Below are positions 15,122 to 22,190 of a stretch of 24,910 nucleotides of DNA, piece after piece (position 1 is the stretch's first letter; every line of letters begins with the position of its first letter). The stretch is taken from the NCBI RefSeq assembly GCF_030371585.1, contig NZ_JAUDCE010000033.1; one strand, written 5' to 3'. The position numbers and the translations under genes were made by a program. This DNA comes from Megamonas hypermegale_A (GTDB lineage: Bacteria > Bacillota > Negativicutes > Selenomonadales > Selenomonadaceae). The notes beneath the pieces were generated by a model. That model was not told where the DNA came from. It ran no database searches and saw only the letters and a program-made list of their open reading frames with translations.

Positions 15122-15568
15122 TTAAAAATCAATATGCAGACGAACCAGAGCAATATCCTTCAGCGGAAGTTCTCTTTCTTCGTCGATTGTTATCGTGTCG
15201 CCGGCATAACCGGTCAGAACACCTGTAATATTTTTTTCGCCGTCTAGCGGTTTGTACAAAGTGATATCCACTTTTTTGCCCATTTCCCGCTGGAAATCTT
15301 TTTCCTTCTTCAATGCACGGTCAAGACCCGGCGAAGAAACTTCCAAAATAAAACGGTCATTCAAAATACCGAGCTTTTCAATGCGCTCGTCCAAAAGACC
15401 GCTCACTTCCTGGCAATCATCCAGGCCGACTCCGCCGTCCTTGTCGATATAGATACGCAAAAACCAGTCTCTTTCTTTCACGTACTCAACGTCAACAAGT
15501 TCATAATCAGTATCAGCTAAAATTTCTTCAGCAAGTTTTTCAACTGCCTCTTCTACACGATTTGCCAC
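15122..15568 (-). CDS. rimP: Ribosome maturation factor RimP
   Basis: 148 residues. RimP assists 30S assembly. Two domains are visible: an N-terminal alpha/beta domain (VEEAVEKLAEEILADTDYEL, then RIYIDKDGGVGLDDC and FILEVSSPGLDRAL) and a C-terminal SH3-like barrel (VDITLYKPLDGEKNITGVL). The start is GTG 15568 with GGGAGGT seven bases upstream; the frame extends to a TTG at 15583, which itself overlaps the ribosome site and is rejected. It is the first gene of the operon and is preceded by a stable leader hairpin. Confidence 0.93.
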   Translation of the reverse strand: MANRVEEAVEKLAEEILADTDYELVDVEYVKERDWFLRIYIDKDGGVGLDDCQEVSGLLDERIEKLGILNDRFILEVSSPGLDRALKKEKDFQREMGKKVDITLYKPLDGEKNITGVLTGYAGDTITIDEERELPLKDIALVRLHIDF

Positions 15569-15593
15569 TGGAACACCTCCCAATATAAAGCAA

Positions 15594-15615
15594 AGAGTGG
15601 GTAAACACCCACTCT
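15594..15615 (-). promoter_or_regulatory. Leader hairpin before rimP
   Basis: AGAGTGGGT and ACCCACTCT form a 9-bp perfect stem with a 4-base loop in the predicted 5' leader, ending about 14 bases before the ribosome site. There is only a broken T tract after it on the minus strand, so it may be a weak attenuator, an mRNA-stability element, or the readthrough-prone terminator of the upstream gene. Confidence 0.5.
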
Positions 15616-15646
15616 TCTAGGAATAATTAAATGAATTTCTTAAACC

Positions 15647-15675
15647 AGTATAACACAGAAAATTTATCAATGCAA
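15647..15675 (-). promoter_or_regulatory. Promoter of the rimP-nusA-infB-truB operon
   Basis: Minus strand: TTGCAT (15670-15675), 17-bp spacer, TATACT (15647-15652). It predicts a start near 15640 and a leader of about 70 nt. Confidence 0.7.
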
Positions 15676-15687
15676 CCTGCACAGACA

Positions 15688-16245
15688 TTATTTATTTTTC
15701 CGCATCCTCTCCAACTTGGCGATAACCTCGTCATCAATGCGCGAACCGAGCTCGCGGCGCTTAATCGGCAGCGCATGCACGCCCGTATACTCATCGCGTA
15801 TATTCTTCTTGCTGTGCTTTACACTGCGCAAAAGTTCCTTCGCCGTAATGCGGTACGCGCCCGCTCCCAAAATCAGACTCTGCTCCGCTCCGTCGGACGT
15901 CACGACATAGACCTCCTTGCCGTAATAGCGCGTCGCCTCATACGCACTGCGCTCGATATAGCTGTCCGCCGTTTCCTTTTCCTTCGTGTACACCACTTTG
16001 CAATGCGGCGTTATTTCTTCCACATTTTCCTCCGTATTCGTATACTGCGCGTCAAACACAATTGTAACATCGTATTTTTCATACTGCCCGAATTCCATCA
16101 GCAGATGAATCAATTTATCCCTGGCAAAAGCCAAATCTTCATTACTGATTTTCTGCAAAAAATCCCACGCATTTATAACATTATATCCGTCAACAATCAT
16201 ATATTTTTCGTGTCTGTTCGGTGTCAAATAAGTTCTGCTTCTCAT
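15688..16245 (-). CDS. NYN-domain ribosome-associated endoribonuclease (YacP/Rae1-like)
   Basis: 185 residues of the YacP family (NYN/PIN-like). In B. subtilis Rae1 cleaves certain mRNAs in the ribosomal A site. Motifs YMIVDGYNVINAW (first acidic residue), VTIVFDAQ, KETADSYIER and VYVVTSDGAEQ fit the NYN active site. The C-terminal tail is basic (IKRRELGSRIDDEV). It lies upstream of rimP on the same strand but is separated by the rimP promoter. The start ATG 16245 has a rather distant GAGG. An extended -10 box lies about 45 bp upstream. Confidence 0.85.
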   Translation of the reverse strand: MRSRTYLTPNRHEKYMIVDGYNVINAWDFLQKISNEDLAFARDKLIHLLMEFGQYEKYDVTIVFDAQYTNTEENVEEITPHCKVVYTKEKETADSYIERSAYEATRYYGKEVYVVTSDGAEQSLILGAGAYRITAKELLRSVKHSKKNIRDEYTGVHALPIKRRELGSRIDDEVIAKLERMRKNK

Positions 16246-16288
16246 AATATATCCACTACCTCATCACAAGTTTTATCGTCATATCAAA

Positions 16289-16297
16289 ATTATATCA
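16289..16297 (-). promoter_or_regulatory. Possible extended -10 promoter of the NYN gene
   Basis: Minus strand TGATATAAT (TGn plus TATAAT). No convincing -35 hexamer is present, as is usual for extended -10 promoters. Confidence 0.35.
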
Positions 16298-16320
16298 TAA
16301 AAATTGTTGTCCATTGTTCA

Positions 16321-16844
16321 TTTTTCTTTTGAAGGTTCAAAAGAAAAACGAACCAAAAAGAAAAAACCTTTAACGTTTCGCTTACGCTGCACTGGGCGAG
16401 CCTTCGCAGCTCTTCTATAAACACAGTCGGTACACCGGCTCGAAACACTAAAATTCGGCTCGTGCCTTTCGTTTTCAGCAGGAACTTAAATTTGAACTGT
16501 TAATAACATAATTCGCTAGCCATGCAAAAACTTTCATCCATATTAGAGCATTTTCACGGTAGCTTTAGCTATTAAAAATAAAATGTATTAGCTGTGTTTT
16601 TAGTTCAAATGTTTGAGCGTTAGCGAGTTTTTGAACGTTACAGCTAATACATTTTATTTTTAAAGTGAAAATCTCTAGTGGGCTACGAACTAAGGCACTT
16701 TCTTTTTCGGCAACTTTTCTTTGTGCCAGCAAAGAAAAATTGCCTGGCATAATATAGAAATAAATTATTAAATGCTTATCTTTAACATATATTATGCCAA
16801 ACGGTAGTTTTTTAATTGGTTTCTTTAAAAACAAAGAAACCAAT
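16321..16844. repeat. Cluster of inverted repeats in a 590-bp non-coding region
   Basis: Between the divergent NYN and def genes there is no credible gene. Instead there are five inverted repeats: 16321-16347 (about 12-bp arms, almost no loop), 16572-16595 with 16640-16663 (24-bp perfect arms, 44-nt loop with an inner 7-bp stem), 16709-16723 with 16730-16744 (15-bp arms, one mismatch), 16745-16756 with 16788-16799 (12-bp perfect) and 16815-16826 with 16833-16844 (12-bp perfect, 6-nt loop). The segments 16338-16370 and 16692-16723 are imperfect inverted copies of each other, so the region may be a MITE-like element of roughly 400 bp. Confidence 0.75.
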
Positions 16845-16851
16845 ACCATCT

Positions 16852-16879
16852 TTGATTTTACACCGACTTATGCTAAAAT
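16852..16879 (+). promoter_or_regulatory. Promoter of def-fmt
   Basis: TTGATT (16852-16857), 16-bp spacer, TAAAAT (16874-16879) preceded by TGC (extended -10), 33 bp before the def start. Confidence 0.65.
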
Positions 16880-16911
16880 TTATTTATTGAATTACATGGA
16901 GGTATTTTTTA

Positions 16912-17370
16912 ATGGCTATTTTAGATATAAAAAAAGCCGGCGACGTTGTATTAAAACAGCAGGCTCAGCCGGTTGCAAGAATTGATAAAAAAATCCGCAC
17001 CTTGCTCGACGATATGGCAGAAACGATGTACAAAGCCAACGGCGTCGGTCTTGCCGCTCCGCAGGTCGGTGAGTCTATTCAAGTCGTAGTAATTGATGTC
17101 GGCGAAGGTCTTATCGAACTCGTCAATCCAGAAATCGTCCGCATGGAAGGCACAGAAACCGACTCTGAAGGCTGCCTGAGCGTGCCGGAGATTTACGGCG
17201 ATGTGGAACGCGCCGCCAAAGTCAGCGTAAAATACCTGAACCGCCAGGGCAAAAATCACCGTATCACGGCAACAGGACTTTTGGCTCGCTGCCTGCAGCA
17301 TGAAATCGACCATCTGCACGGCCGCCTGTTCATTGATATCGCTCAAAATCTGCGCAAAGTCACTAAATAA
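16912..17370 (+). CDS. def: Peptide deformylase
   Basis: 152 residues. Deformylase removes the N-formyl group from nascent proteins and uses Fe(II) or another divalent metal. All three signature motifs are present: GVGLAAPQVG (44-53), EGCLS with metal ligand C88, and HEIDH with H130, E131 and H134. The ATG has TGGAGGT upstream. The stop codon lies in the first copy of a perfect 14-bp tandem duplication. fmt follows 26 bp later, the usual functional pairing: Fmt adds the formyl group and Def removes it. Confidence 0.97.
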   Translation: MAILDIKKAGDVVLKQQAQPVARIDKKIRTLLDDMAETMYKANGVGLAAPQVGESIQVVVIDVGEGLIELVNPEIVRMEGTETDSEGCLSVPEIYGDVERAAKVSVKYLNRQGKNHRITATGLLARCLQHEIDHLHGRLFIDIAQNLRKVTK

Positions 17371-17384
17371 AAGTCACTAAATAA
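17357..17384. repeat. Perfect 14-bp tandem duplication over the def stop codon
   Basis: AAGTCACTAAATAA occurs at 17357-17370 and again at 17371-17384. The first copy ends with the def TAA. It pushes the fmt ribosome site away by 14 bp. Confidence 0.9.
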
Positions 17385-17396
17385 TCGAGGTAAAAA

Positions 17397-18341
17397 ATGC
17401 AAATCAACAATATAATTTTCATGGGCACGCCTGATTTTGCTGTGCCTTGTCTTGATAAACTGCACCAAAACTATAATGTAACGGCTGTAATAACCCAGCC
17501 CGACAGACCGAAAGGGCGCGGTCAGCATCTCGCCAAATCGCCCGTAAAAATCTACGCTGAAGAACATAACCTACCTGTTTACCAGCCGGAAAAAATAAAA
17601 ACGGCGGAATTCACGGAAAAACTGCGCCAAATGCAGCCCGATTTAATCATCGTCGTTGCATTCGGTCAGATTTTATCGCAGGAAATTCTCGATATTCCAA
17701 AATTCGGCTGTATCAACGTTCACGCTTCACTTTTGCCGCGCTGGCGCGGTGCCGCTCCTATCCACTGGTCGATTATCGGCGGCGACAGCGAAACGGGTGT
17801 TACCACCATGTACATGGACGCCGGTCTTGATACGGGCGACATGATTTTAAAAGCGACTACACCGATAACACCGGACATGACGACGGCCGAGCTGCATGAC
17901 AAATTAATGGTGCAGGGAGCTGATTTACTGATTGACACCATCCGTTCCATCGAAAACGGCACCGTATCCCGCCAAAAACAGGACGACAGCCTGTCATGCT
18001 ATGCCAAAATGCTCAATAACGACAACTGCCGTATCGACTGGAACAAATCCGCCCTCGAAATTCATAATCTCGTGCGCGGTTTGAATTCCTGGCCAATTGC
18101 CTACACTACTTTGAACGGCAAAAAATTTAAAATATGGCAGACAAAAATACCCGATACTGCTGCAGGCGATAAAGCACCGGGACAGATTGTCGGTCTTACG
18201 AAAAAAAGCATTATCGTCGCTACCGGCAGCGGTTGTATTGAACTTCTGCAAATTCAGCCGCCGAATAAGGCGAAAATGCCGGCTGCTTCCTATATTAACG
18301 GTCATCGTCAGGAACTGTCCGCCGATATCCGTTTCATTTAA
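17397..18341 (+). CDS. fmt: Methionyl-tRNA formyltransferase
   Basis: 314 residues. Fmt transfers a formyl group from 10-formyltetrahydrofolate to Met-tRNA(fMet), making the initiator tRNA used by IF2. The N-terminal Rossmann-like domain has IIFMGTPDFAVP, and the catalytic triad appears as N107 and H109 (INVHASLLPRWRGAAP) and D145 (LDTGD). The C-terminal OB-type domain covers about 205-314. The ATG has CGAGGT upstream. It lies between def and a DUF116 gene. Its cofactor depends on folate, and folate genes are only 1 kb downstream. Confidence 0.97.
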   Translation: MQINNIIFMGTPDFAVPCLDKLHQNYNVTAVITQPDRPKGRGQHLAKSPVKIYAEEHNLPVYQPEKIKTAEFTEKLRQMQPDLIIVVAFGQILSQEILDIPKFGCINVHASLLPRWRGAAPIHWSIIGGDSETGVTTMYMDAGLDTGDMILKATTPITPDMTTAELHDKLMVQGADLLIDTIRSIENGTVSRQKQDDSLSCYAKMLNNDNCRIDWNKSALEIHNLVRGLNSWPIAYTTLNGKKFKIWQTKIPDTAAGDKAPGQIVGLTKKSIIVATGSGCIELLQIQPPNKAKMPAASYINGHRQELSADIRFI

Positions 18342-18349
18342 AAATATTT

Positions 18350-18376
18350 AGCGAAAATAGTTCAGCTGTTTTCGCT
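18350..18376 (+). other. Intercistronic hairpin between fmt and the DUF116 gene
   Basis: AGCGAAAATAG pairs with CTGTTTTCGCT (11 bp including one G-U, loop of 5). The T tract after it is poor, so it may be a processing or stability hairpin rather than a full terminator. Confidence 0.5.
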
Positions 18377-18399
18377 TTATTCATATAGAGGTGCTCTGC

Positions 18400-19167
18400 A
18401 TGAACACAGATACTTTAAAAACAACGAAAAAAAGCCTTTTTATCCAACTGGCCGCCTTGAGCCTCATAAGCGTGCTGATTTTTCTCTTTCTCGTGCTTTG
18501 GCTCTGCTATCCCCGCTTGATAAGCTTAAATCTGACTGTCGTCGCCGATTTGCTGCTTGGCATAGCAGCCGTTTCAGCGGCGGTCAGCTGTCTGTTCATT
18601 GCCAATATGCTGTTCAACCTCGCCGATATCACCGTATTTTCCTTCCTCGACAAATATATCTTTCAGTTCATCAACGCTTTATTTCCGCTGATTGTCTTCT
18701 GGGGAAAAATCTTCGGCATATCGCGCCGCGAAATCGAACGCTCTTTCATTGCTCTGAACAATTACATTCTCACGCACCGCAAAATCAAAGTCAAAGCAGG
18801 CGAACTGCTCGTCATCTCGCCGCACTGTCTGCAGCTGGCTTCCTGCCCGCATAAAATCACGCACAATATAAATAACTGCAAACGCTGCAACCGCTGTACC
18901 ATCGGCCCGCTCATTACCATGTCCGAACGGCTCGGCTTTCATTTCCGCGTCGCCACCGGCGGCACCCTTGCCCGCAAAATCGCCAAAGAGCTTCGTCCTA
19001 AAATGGTGCTCGCCATCGCCTGTGAACGCGACCTCACCAGCGGCATTCAGGACGTTTATCCGCTTCCGGCGGCAGGCGTACTTAACATCCGTCCCAACGG
19101 ACCGTGCTATAACACCACAGTTGACCTCGACCTTGTCGAACAGACCATAAAACAATTCATAAAGTAA
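18400..19167 (+). CDS. DUF116 membrane protein with conserved cysteines
   Basis: 255 residues. Two N-terminal transmembrane segments (about 15-37 and 45-70) are followed by a soluble DUF116 domain. Cysteines lie at 143, 149, 160, 163, 166, 208 and 236; the NNCKRCNRCTIGPL cluster and NGPCYNTTVD are family hallmarks and suggest a metal or Fe-S site. DUF116 has no established function, although it often sits beside fmt/def or lipoate/rsmB genes in Firmicutes and deltaproteobacteria. ATG 18400 is preferred over GTG 18391 because AGAGGTG is correctly spaced for it. It ends the def-fmt unit. Confidence 0.85.
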   Translation: MNTDTLKTTKKSLFIQLAALSLISVLIFLFLVLWLCYPRLISLNLTVVADLLLGIAAVSAAVSCLFIANMLFNLADITVFSFLDKYIFQFINALFPLIVFWGKIFGISRREIERSFIALNNYILTHRKIKVKAGELLVISPHCLQLASCPHKITHNINNCKRCNRCTIGPLITMSERLGFHFRVATGGTLARKIAKELRPKMVLAIACERDLTSGIQDVYPLPAAGVLNIRPNGPCYNTTVDLDLVEQTIKQFIK

Positions 19168-19172
19168 CGCAA

Positions 19173-19210
19173 AAAAACGACGCAGTGTAAAAGCTGCGCC
19201 GTTTTATTTA
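19173..19210 (+). terminator. Terminator of the def-fmt-DUF116 unit
   Basis: An ACGACGCAG / CTGCGCCGT stem (one mismatch) with an A tract before and TTTTATTTATT after, 6 bp beyond the DUF116 stop. The A-rich 5' side may also let it act on the minus strand. Confidence 0.7.
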
Positions 19211-19280
19211 TTATCCATTACGTCAATTATCTTCCTAAAATACTATACTGCTTATATAGGCTCGATGTATAATGAATTAT

Positions 19281-20093
19281 TCATCTCAATTCATCATACA
19301 TATCCTTAATCGTTTTATGATACACCGGATGAACCTTGTACGGTGCAATCTGCATGAGCGGTTTCAGCACGAACTCGCGGTTTTTCATATCCGGATGCGG
19401 CACGACGAGATTATTCGTCGCTATTATCTCATCATCATAAAACAGAATATCCAAATCGAGTGTACGCGGTCCCCAGTGAATTTCACGCTTTCTGCCCGCA
19501 TGCTGCTCAATCTGCTGCAGAATTTGCAGCAGCTCCTCCGCCGGAAGCAGCGTTTTCACCTTAATCACGCCGTTGAGAAAATCCTCCTGCTCCACATTGC
19601 CGTAAGGAGCCGTAACGATTTTATCCGATATCGCCTCAATCTCTATCTGCGGCAACTTACCGACAGCCGCCAAAGCGTCATCAATATATTTTTCCCTGTC
19701 GCCCATATTCGAGCCGAAAGCTATATACGCTTCATGCCAGCCGCGCACGATTTCCACCGAAACCGAACCGAATTCCAACGCAATCGGCGCTGACGGTTTG
19801 CGCACTTCCAATAGAAGCGATTTCACCGGCTTAAACTCCAACAAAAGCGCCTGCGCCAGCTGCTCCGCCGCCGTTTCAATCAGATTGTACGTATTGTTCT
19901 TCATAAAATCGGCAATAAATTCACATACCGTACCGTAATTAACCGAATAGTTGAGGTCATCCGTCATGCCTGCCTTGCGCGTATCTACGTACAAATCGGC
20001 GTTAACGTAGAAAAACTGTCCCTTTTCCCTTTCGTCGGCATAAACGCCGTGATAAGCATATACTTCCAGTTCATTAATTCTGATAATATCCAT
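19281..20093 (-). CDS. folKB: Fused dihydroneopterin aldolase / HPPK (FolB-FolK)
   Basis: 270 residues carrying two consecutive folate enzymes. Residues 1-118 are FolB: LEVYAYHGVYADEREKGQ at the start, an AEQLAQALLLEF helix and the VRKPSAPI motif. FolB cleaves dihydroneopterin to hydroxymethyl-dihydropterin. Residues about 120-270 are FolK, which pyrophosphorylates that product using ATP: AYIAFGSNMGDRE, then the HPPK signature WGPRTLDLDILFYDD, VVPHPDMKNREFVLKPL. The fusion passes product straight to the next step. The ATG shares a base with the folP stop (TAATG). Confidence 0.95.
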   Translation of the reverse strand: MDIIRINELEVYAYHGVYADEREKGQFFYVNADLYVDTRKAGMTDDLNYSVNYGTVCEFIADFMKNNTYNLIETAAEQLAQALLLEFKPVKSLLLEVRKPSAPIALEFGSVSVEIVRGWHEAYIAFGSNMGDREKYIDDALAAVGKLPQIEIEAISDKIVTAPYGNVEQEDFLNGVIKVKTLLPAEELLQILQQIEQHAGRKREIHWGPRTLDLDILFYDDEIIATNNLVVPHPDMKNREFVLKPLMQIAPYKVHPVYHKTIKDMYDELR

Positions 20094-20917
20094 TAAAAAT
20101 TATATCTCCTTCCGCTGTTGCGCACAGCCAGTGCCATTTTCACCGCGCGTTTGTTTTCCTTTACGTCATGTACACGCACAAAAGCATAACCACTCATCAC
20201 CGCCAGAGCCGACGTAGCAATCGTTCCTTCCAGCCGCTCGCCGACCGGCAGATTAAGCGCATTGCCGATGACCGATTTACGCGAAGCCCCGAGCAGCAGC
20301 GGATAGCCGAATTTTTCCAATACATTAAGGTTGTTGAGCATGATTAAATTCTGTTTATACGTTTTACCGAAGCCGATACCCGGGTCCAGTATAATTTTTT
20401 CATCTTTAATGCCGGCACTGCGGGCAATTTCCACCGTCTCGCGCATATCATCAATTACACCAGCCAGAAAATCCTCGTAATCCGTATTATCGCGATTGTG
20501 CATTAAACAGCAGGCAACATCATTTTCAGCAATGACCTTCGCTAAAATATCGTCGTACTTCAAACCCCATATATCATTGATTAAATCAGCACCCGCCGCA
20601 ATACCTGCCTGCGCCACTTTTCCCTTGTACGTATCAAGCGACACCGGCACGTCAAAATTCGCTTTCAATTTTTCGATAACCGGCACAATGCGGCTGATTT
20701 CTTCCTCATCGCTCAATAGCGTATAACCGGGACGCGTCGACTCACCGCCCACATCAATTATATCCACGCCTTCATCAATCATCTGCTGAGCATGCTGCAT
20801 TGCTCTGTCCAATGAATTGAACCTGCCGCCGTCCGAAAACGAATCCGGCGTCACATTCAAAATCCCCATAATATAAGTGCAATTTTCTACATCAAAATTT
20901 TTTGTTCCTATCTGCAT
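20093..20917 (-). CDS. folP: Dihydropteroate synthase
   Basis: 274 residues in a TIM barrel. FolP condenses hydroxymethyl-dihydropterin pyrophosphate with p-aminobenzoate, and is the sulfonamide target. Motifs are GILNVTPDSFSDGG, DVGGESTRPG, DLINDIWG, ILDPGIGFGKT, LLGASRKSVIG and the late FVRVHDV. TTAGGAG lies 8 bases before the ATG. It is the second gene of the HD-folP-folKB group, and its end overlaps folKB by one base. Confidence 0.97.
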   Translation of the reverse strand: MQIGTKNFDVENCTYIMGILNVTPDSFSDGGRFNSLDRAMQHAQQMIDEGVDIIDVGGESTRPGYTLLSDEEEISRIVPVIEKLKANFDVPVSLDTYKGKVAQAGIAAGADLINDIWGLKYDDILAKVIAENDVACCLMHNRDNTDYEDFLAGVIDDMRETVEIARSAGIKDEKIILDPGIGFGKTYKQNLIMLNNLNVLEKFGYPLLLGASRKSVIGNALNLPVGERLEGTIATSALAVMSGYAFVRVHDVKENKRAVKMALAVRNSGRRYNF

Positions 20918-20926
20918 ATCTTTCTC

Positions 20927-21415
20927 CTAATACTGCATAATTAAATTTTTCTTATTGCGCGGCCAGTTGCACCACTTTTCCGCCTTACAGCAGAAACACG
21001 CCCGGCTCATCTTGTCAGCACGATACAACAGCCCGTTTAAATTCTTTTCCTTATGCGTTTTCGTATCCCTGTGCTTCAATATCGCACTTAAAATTTTCCG
21101 CTCCGCTTTTTTGCTGAAATTACAGTCTTGCAAAATCTCCGGCGCAATCAGCGCACTCGATATTTCATGCCCGATACCGTAACGATACTGCAAATGTCTG
21201 CCGACATCATGCAGCAGTGCCGTTGCATAAATTATATCTTCATCTATGTGCAATTTTTCCTTCACATTCAAAATCATCATCAAACGCGCTACATCCAGAA
21301 GATGCGCCATATCATGCCGGCAGAAAATCCTGTCTTTTTCTTCTTTCTCTATCTCCTCACAACACCGTTTAAACACCGGATGATGTAAAATAATATTCCT
21401 GCAATCTTTCTTCAT
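20927..21415 (-). CDS. HD-domain phosphohydrolase of unknown substrate
   Basis: 162 residues. The HD signature is complete: H34-D35 (RHDMAHLLDVAR), H69-D70 (ALLHDVGRH), H85 region (GHEIS) and D134 (YRADKMSR). A C-terminal cysteine group (RACFCCKAEKWCNW) is conserved in this subfamily as I remember it. HD enzymes hydrolyse phosphate esters of nucleotides. The position directly before folP (9-bp gap) suggests a dihydroneopterin-phosphate or nucleotide role, but this is inference only. ATG 21415 is chosen over the GTG just before it, with AAAGG about 10 bases upstream. Confidence 0.85.
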   Translation of the reverse strand: MKKDCRNIILHHPVFKRCCEEIEKEEKDRIFCRHDMAHLLDVARLMMILNVKEKLHIDEDIIYATALLHDVGRHLQYRYGIGHEISSALIAPEILQDCNFSKKAERKILSAILKHRDTKTHKEKNLNGLLYRADKMSRACFCCKAEKWCNWPRNKKNLIMQY

Positions 21416-21471
21416 CACTCAAAACCTTTCCCAAGTCTACATCTGATTATATCATATATATCAAATAAAAT

Positions 21472-21501
21472 AAAAAAACACTGCCAAAATGACAGTGAAT
21501 A
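21472..21501 (-). terminator. Terminator of the small-protein group
   Basis: On the minus strand CACTGTC / GGCAGTG (7 bp, with one G-U) is followed by seven T. It lies 24 bp after the stop of the 27-codon ORF. Confidence 0.7.
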
Positions 21502-21524
21502 TTTTTCATACTATACTATTAATG

Positions 21525-21608
21525 TTATTTGCAATTATTATCGAAGCAATCGGATTCAATCATGCCAATATTACAACAAGGACAATATACTTTATTGTTT
21601 TCCGCCAT
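21525..21608 (-). CDS. Very short Cys-rich ORF (27 residues)
   Basis: Reads MAENNKVYCPCC then NIGMIESDCFDNNCK. Five cysteines in 27 residues suggest metal binding. It has a GAAGAGGA ribosome site about 6-10 bases before the ATG and is followed by a terminator, which supports translation. The start of the protein aligns with that of the neighbour at 21641-21817 (CPxxN, then I-x-E-x-DCF), so the two may be paralogues. No named family is recognised. It is too short for usual gene finders. Confidence 0.5.
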   Translation of the reverse strand: MAENNKVYCPCCNIGMIESDCFDNNCK

Positions 21609-21640
21609 GTCTCAAATCCTCTTCCTTCTGCTTATCGTAA

Positions 21641-21817
21641 CTAATGAATATGATTTTTACAAACTAAGCAACGTTCGCGAAAATTTTCAGCCTGCTTTAT
21701 TTCTTTTACACCTACAGAAGAATTTACCTTCGCGATACCTTCTGCTACAGTACCGATTTCAAAGCAATCATATTCATCAATTTCTTTATTTATTAATGGA
21801 CATAGAATTTTCTTCAT
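21641..21817 (-). CDS. Small Cys-containing protein (58 residues)
   Basis: Starts MKKILCPLINKEIDEYDCFE, continues IGTVAEGIAKV and ends RERCLVCKNHIH. Cysteines at 6, 18, 50 and 53 in a C-x(n)-C ... CxxC-x-H pattern suggest one zinc site. Such short CPxxN...CxxCKxH proteins occur in many clostridia as hypothetical proteins, from memory. The ribosome site GGAGGTG is strong and the ATG is well placed; the upstream gene's stop overlaps this leader. It was found only by reading the strand directly, as it is short. Confidence 0.7.
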   Translation of the reverse strand: MKKILCPLINKEIDEYDCFEIGTVAEGIAKVNSSVGVKEIKQAENFRERCLVCKNHIH

Positions 21818-21818
21818 A

Positions 21819-21943
21819 TTACTTTAACACCTCCTGTACTTTTTTAGCAATATCATCAAATTCTTCAGATTTAAATACAGTACAATTACATCATCATCAA
21901 CTACATAAGCCCAGCCATCAACTACACAATAAATTTCAGTTTT
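21819..21943 (-). pseudogene. Frameshifted small gene fused to an IS30 scrap
   Basis: The minus strand after the IS30 peptide reads TEIYCVVDGWAYVVDDDVIV, and then the meaningful reading continues in a different frame as VFKSEEFDDIAKKVQEVLK before a TAA at 21819. A one-base change near 21885-21895 would join the two into a protein of about 40 residues or more. It has lost its start to the IS30 junction. Its GGAGGTG near the end serves the next gene. No family is recognised. Confidence 0.5.
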
Positions 21944-22110
21944 GCGTTTGCCTTTATGTCGTAAATCTTTTTCTGAAACGTTAAGGATTTTTCCTTGATA
22001 TATTCATTTGTAGATTGTTTTAAAAGAGAGGGTTTCCTCCAAGACGGTATGGACAATCTGTTCAGGAGACCACTTTTCAGCTATCTTGTCTGAAATAATT
22101 CGACTTATAA
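21944..22110 (-). pseudogene. IS30-family transposase remnant with in-frame stop
   Basis: The minus strand reads DKIAEKWSPEQIVHTV, LSFKTIYK, a TGA where IS30 enzymes have Trp, then IYQGKILNVSEKDLRHKGKR. WSPEQI and TIYxWI are IS30 hallmarks. The DDE catalytic region is absent. The left boundary near 22110 is uncertain. It shares the LRHKGKR block with the scrap at 281-352, both in DNA and protein, so the two come from related elements. Confidence 0.7.
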
Positions 22111-22190
22111 AAAACACATTCTGTTCATTTCAAACAGGAATAAAAATTTTCAATACAGAATTTATTATATAAAGGAAAGGAGTGTTTTGC
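22111..22190. other. Leader of the 142-residue gene
   Basis: AT-rich spacer with a small inverted repeat (TTCTGTT / AACAGGAA around a 6-7 nt loop near 22121-22141), then TTATTATATAAA and the AAAGGAG ribosome site. A promoter must lie here or further left, but no clear -35 is visible. Confidence 0.35.

Noticed and set aside
15631..16332. 233-codon plus-strand frame opposite the NYN gene
   Set aside because: The minus-strand NYN protein has clear motifs, while this frame has low-information sequence and covers the rimP promoter.
16565..16849. 94-codon minus-strand frame in the inverted-repeat region
   Set aside because: It consists mainly of hairpin arms read through; no ribosome site and no recognisable motif.
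21529..21984. 151-codon plus-strand frame
   Set aside because: Opposite to the small Cys ORFs and the broken gene, which have proper ribosome sites; this frame is Leu/His/Gln-rich antisense sequence.
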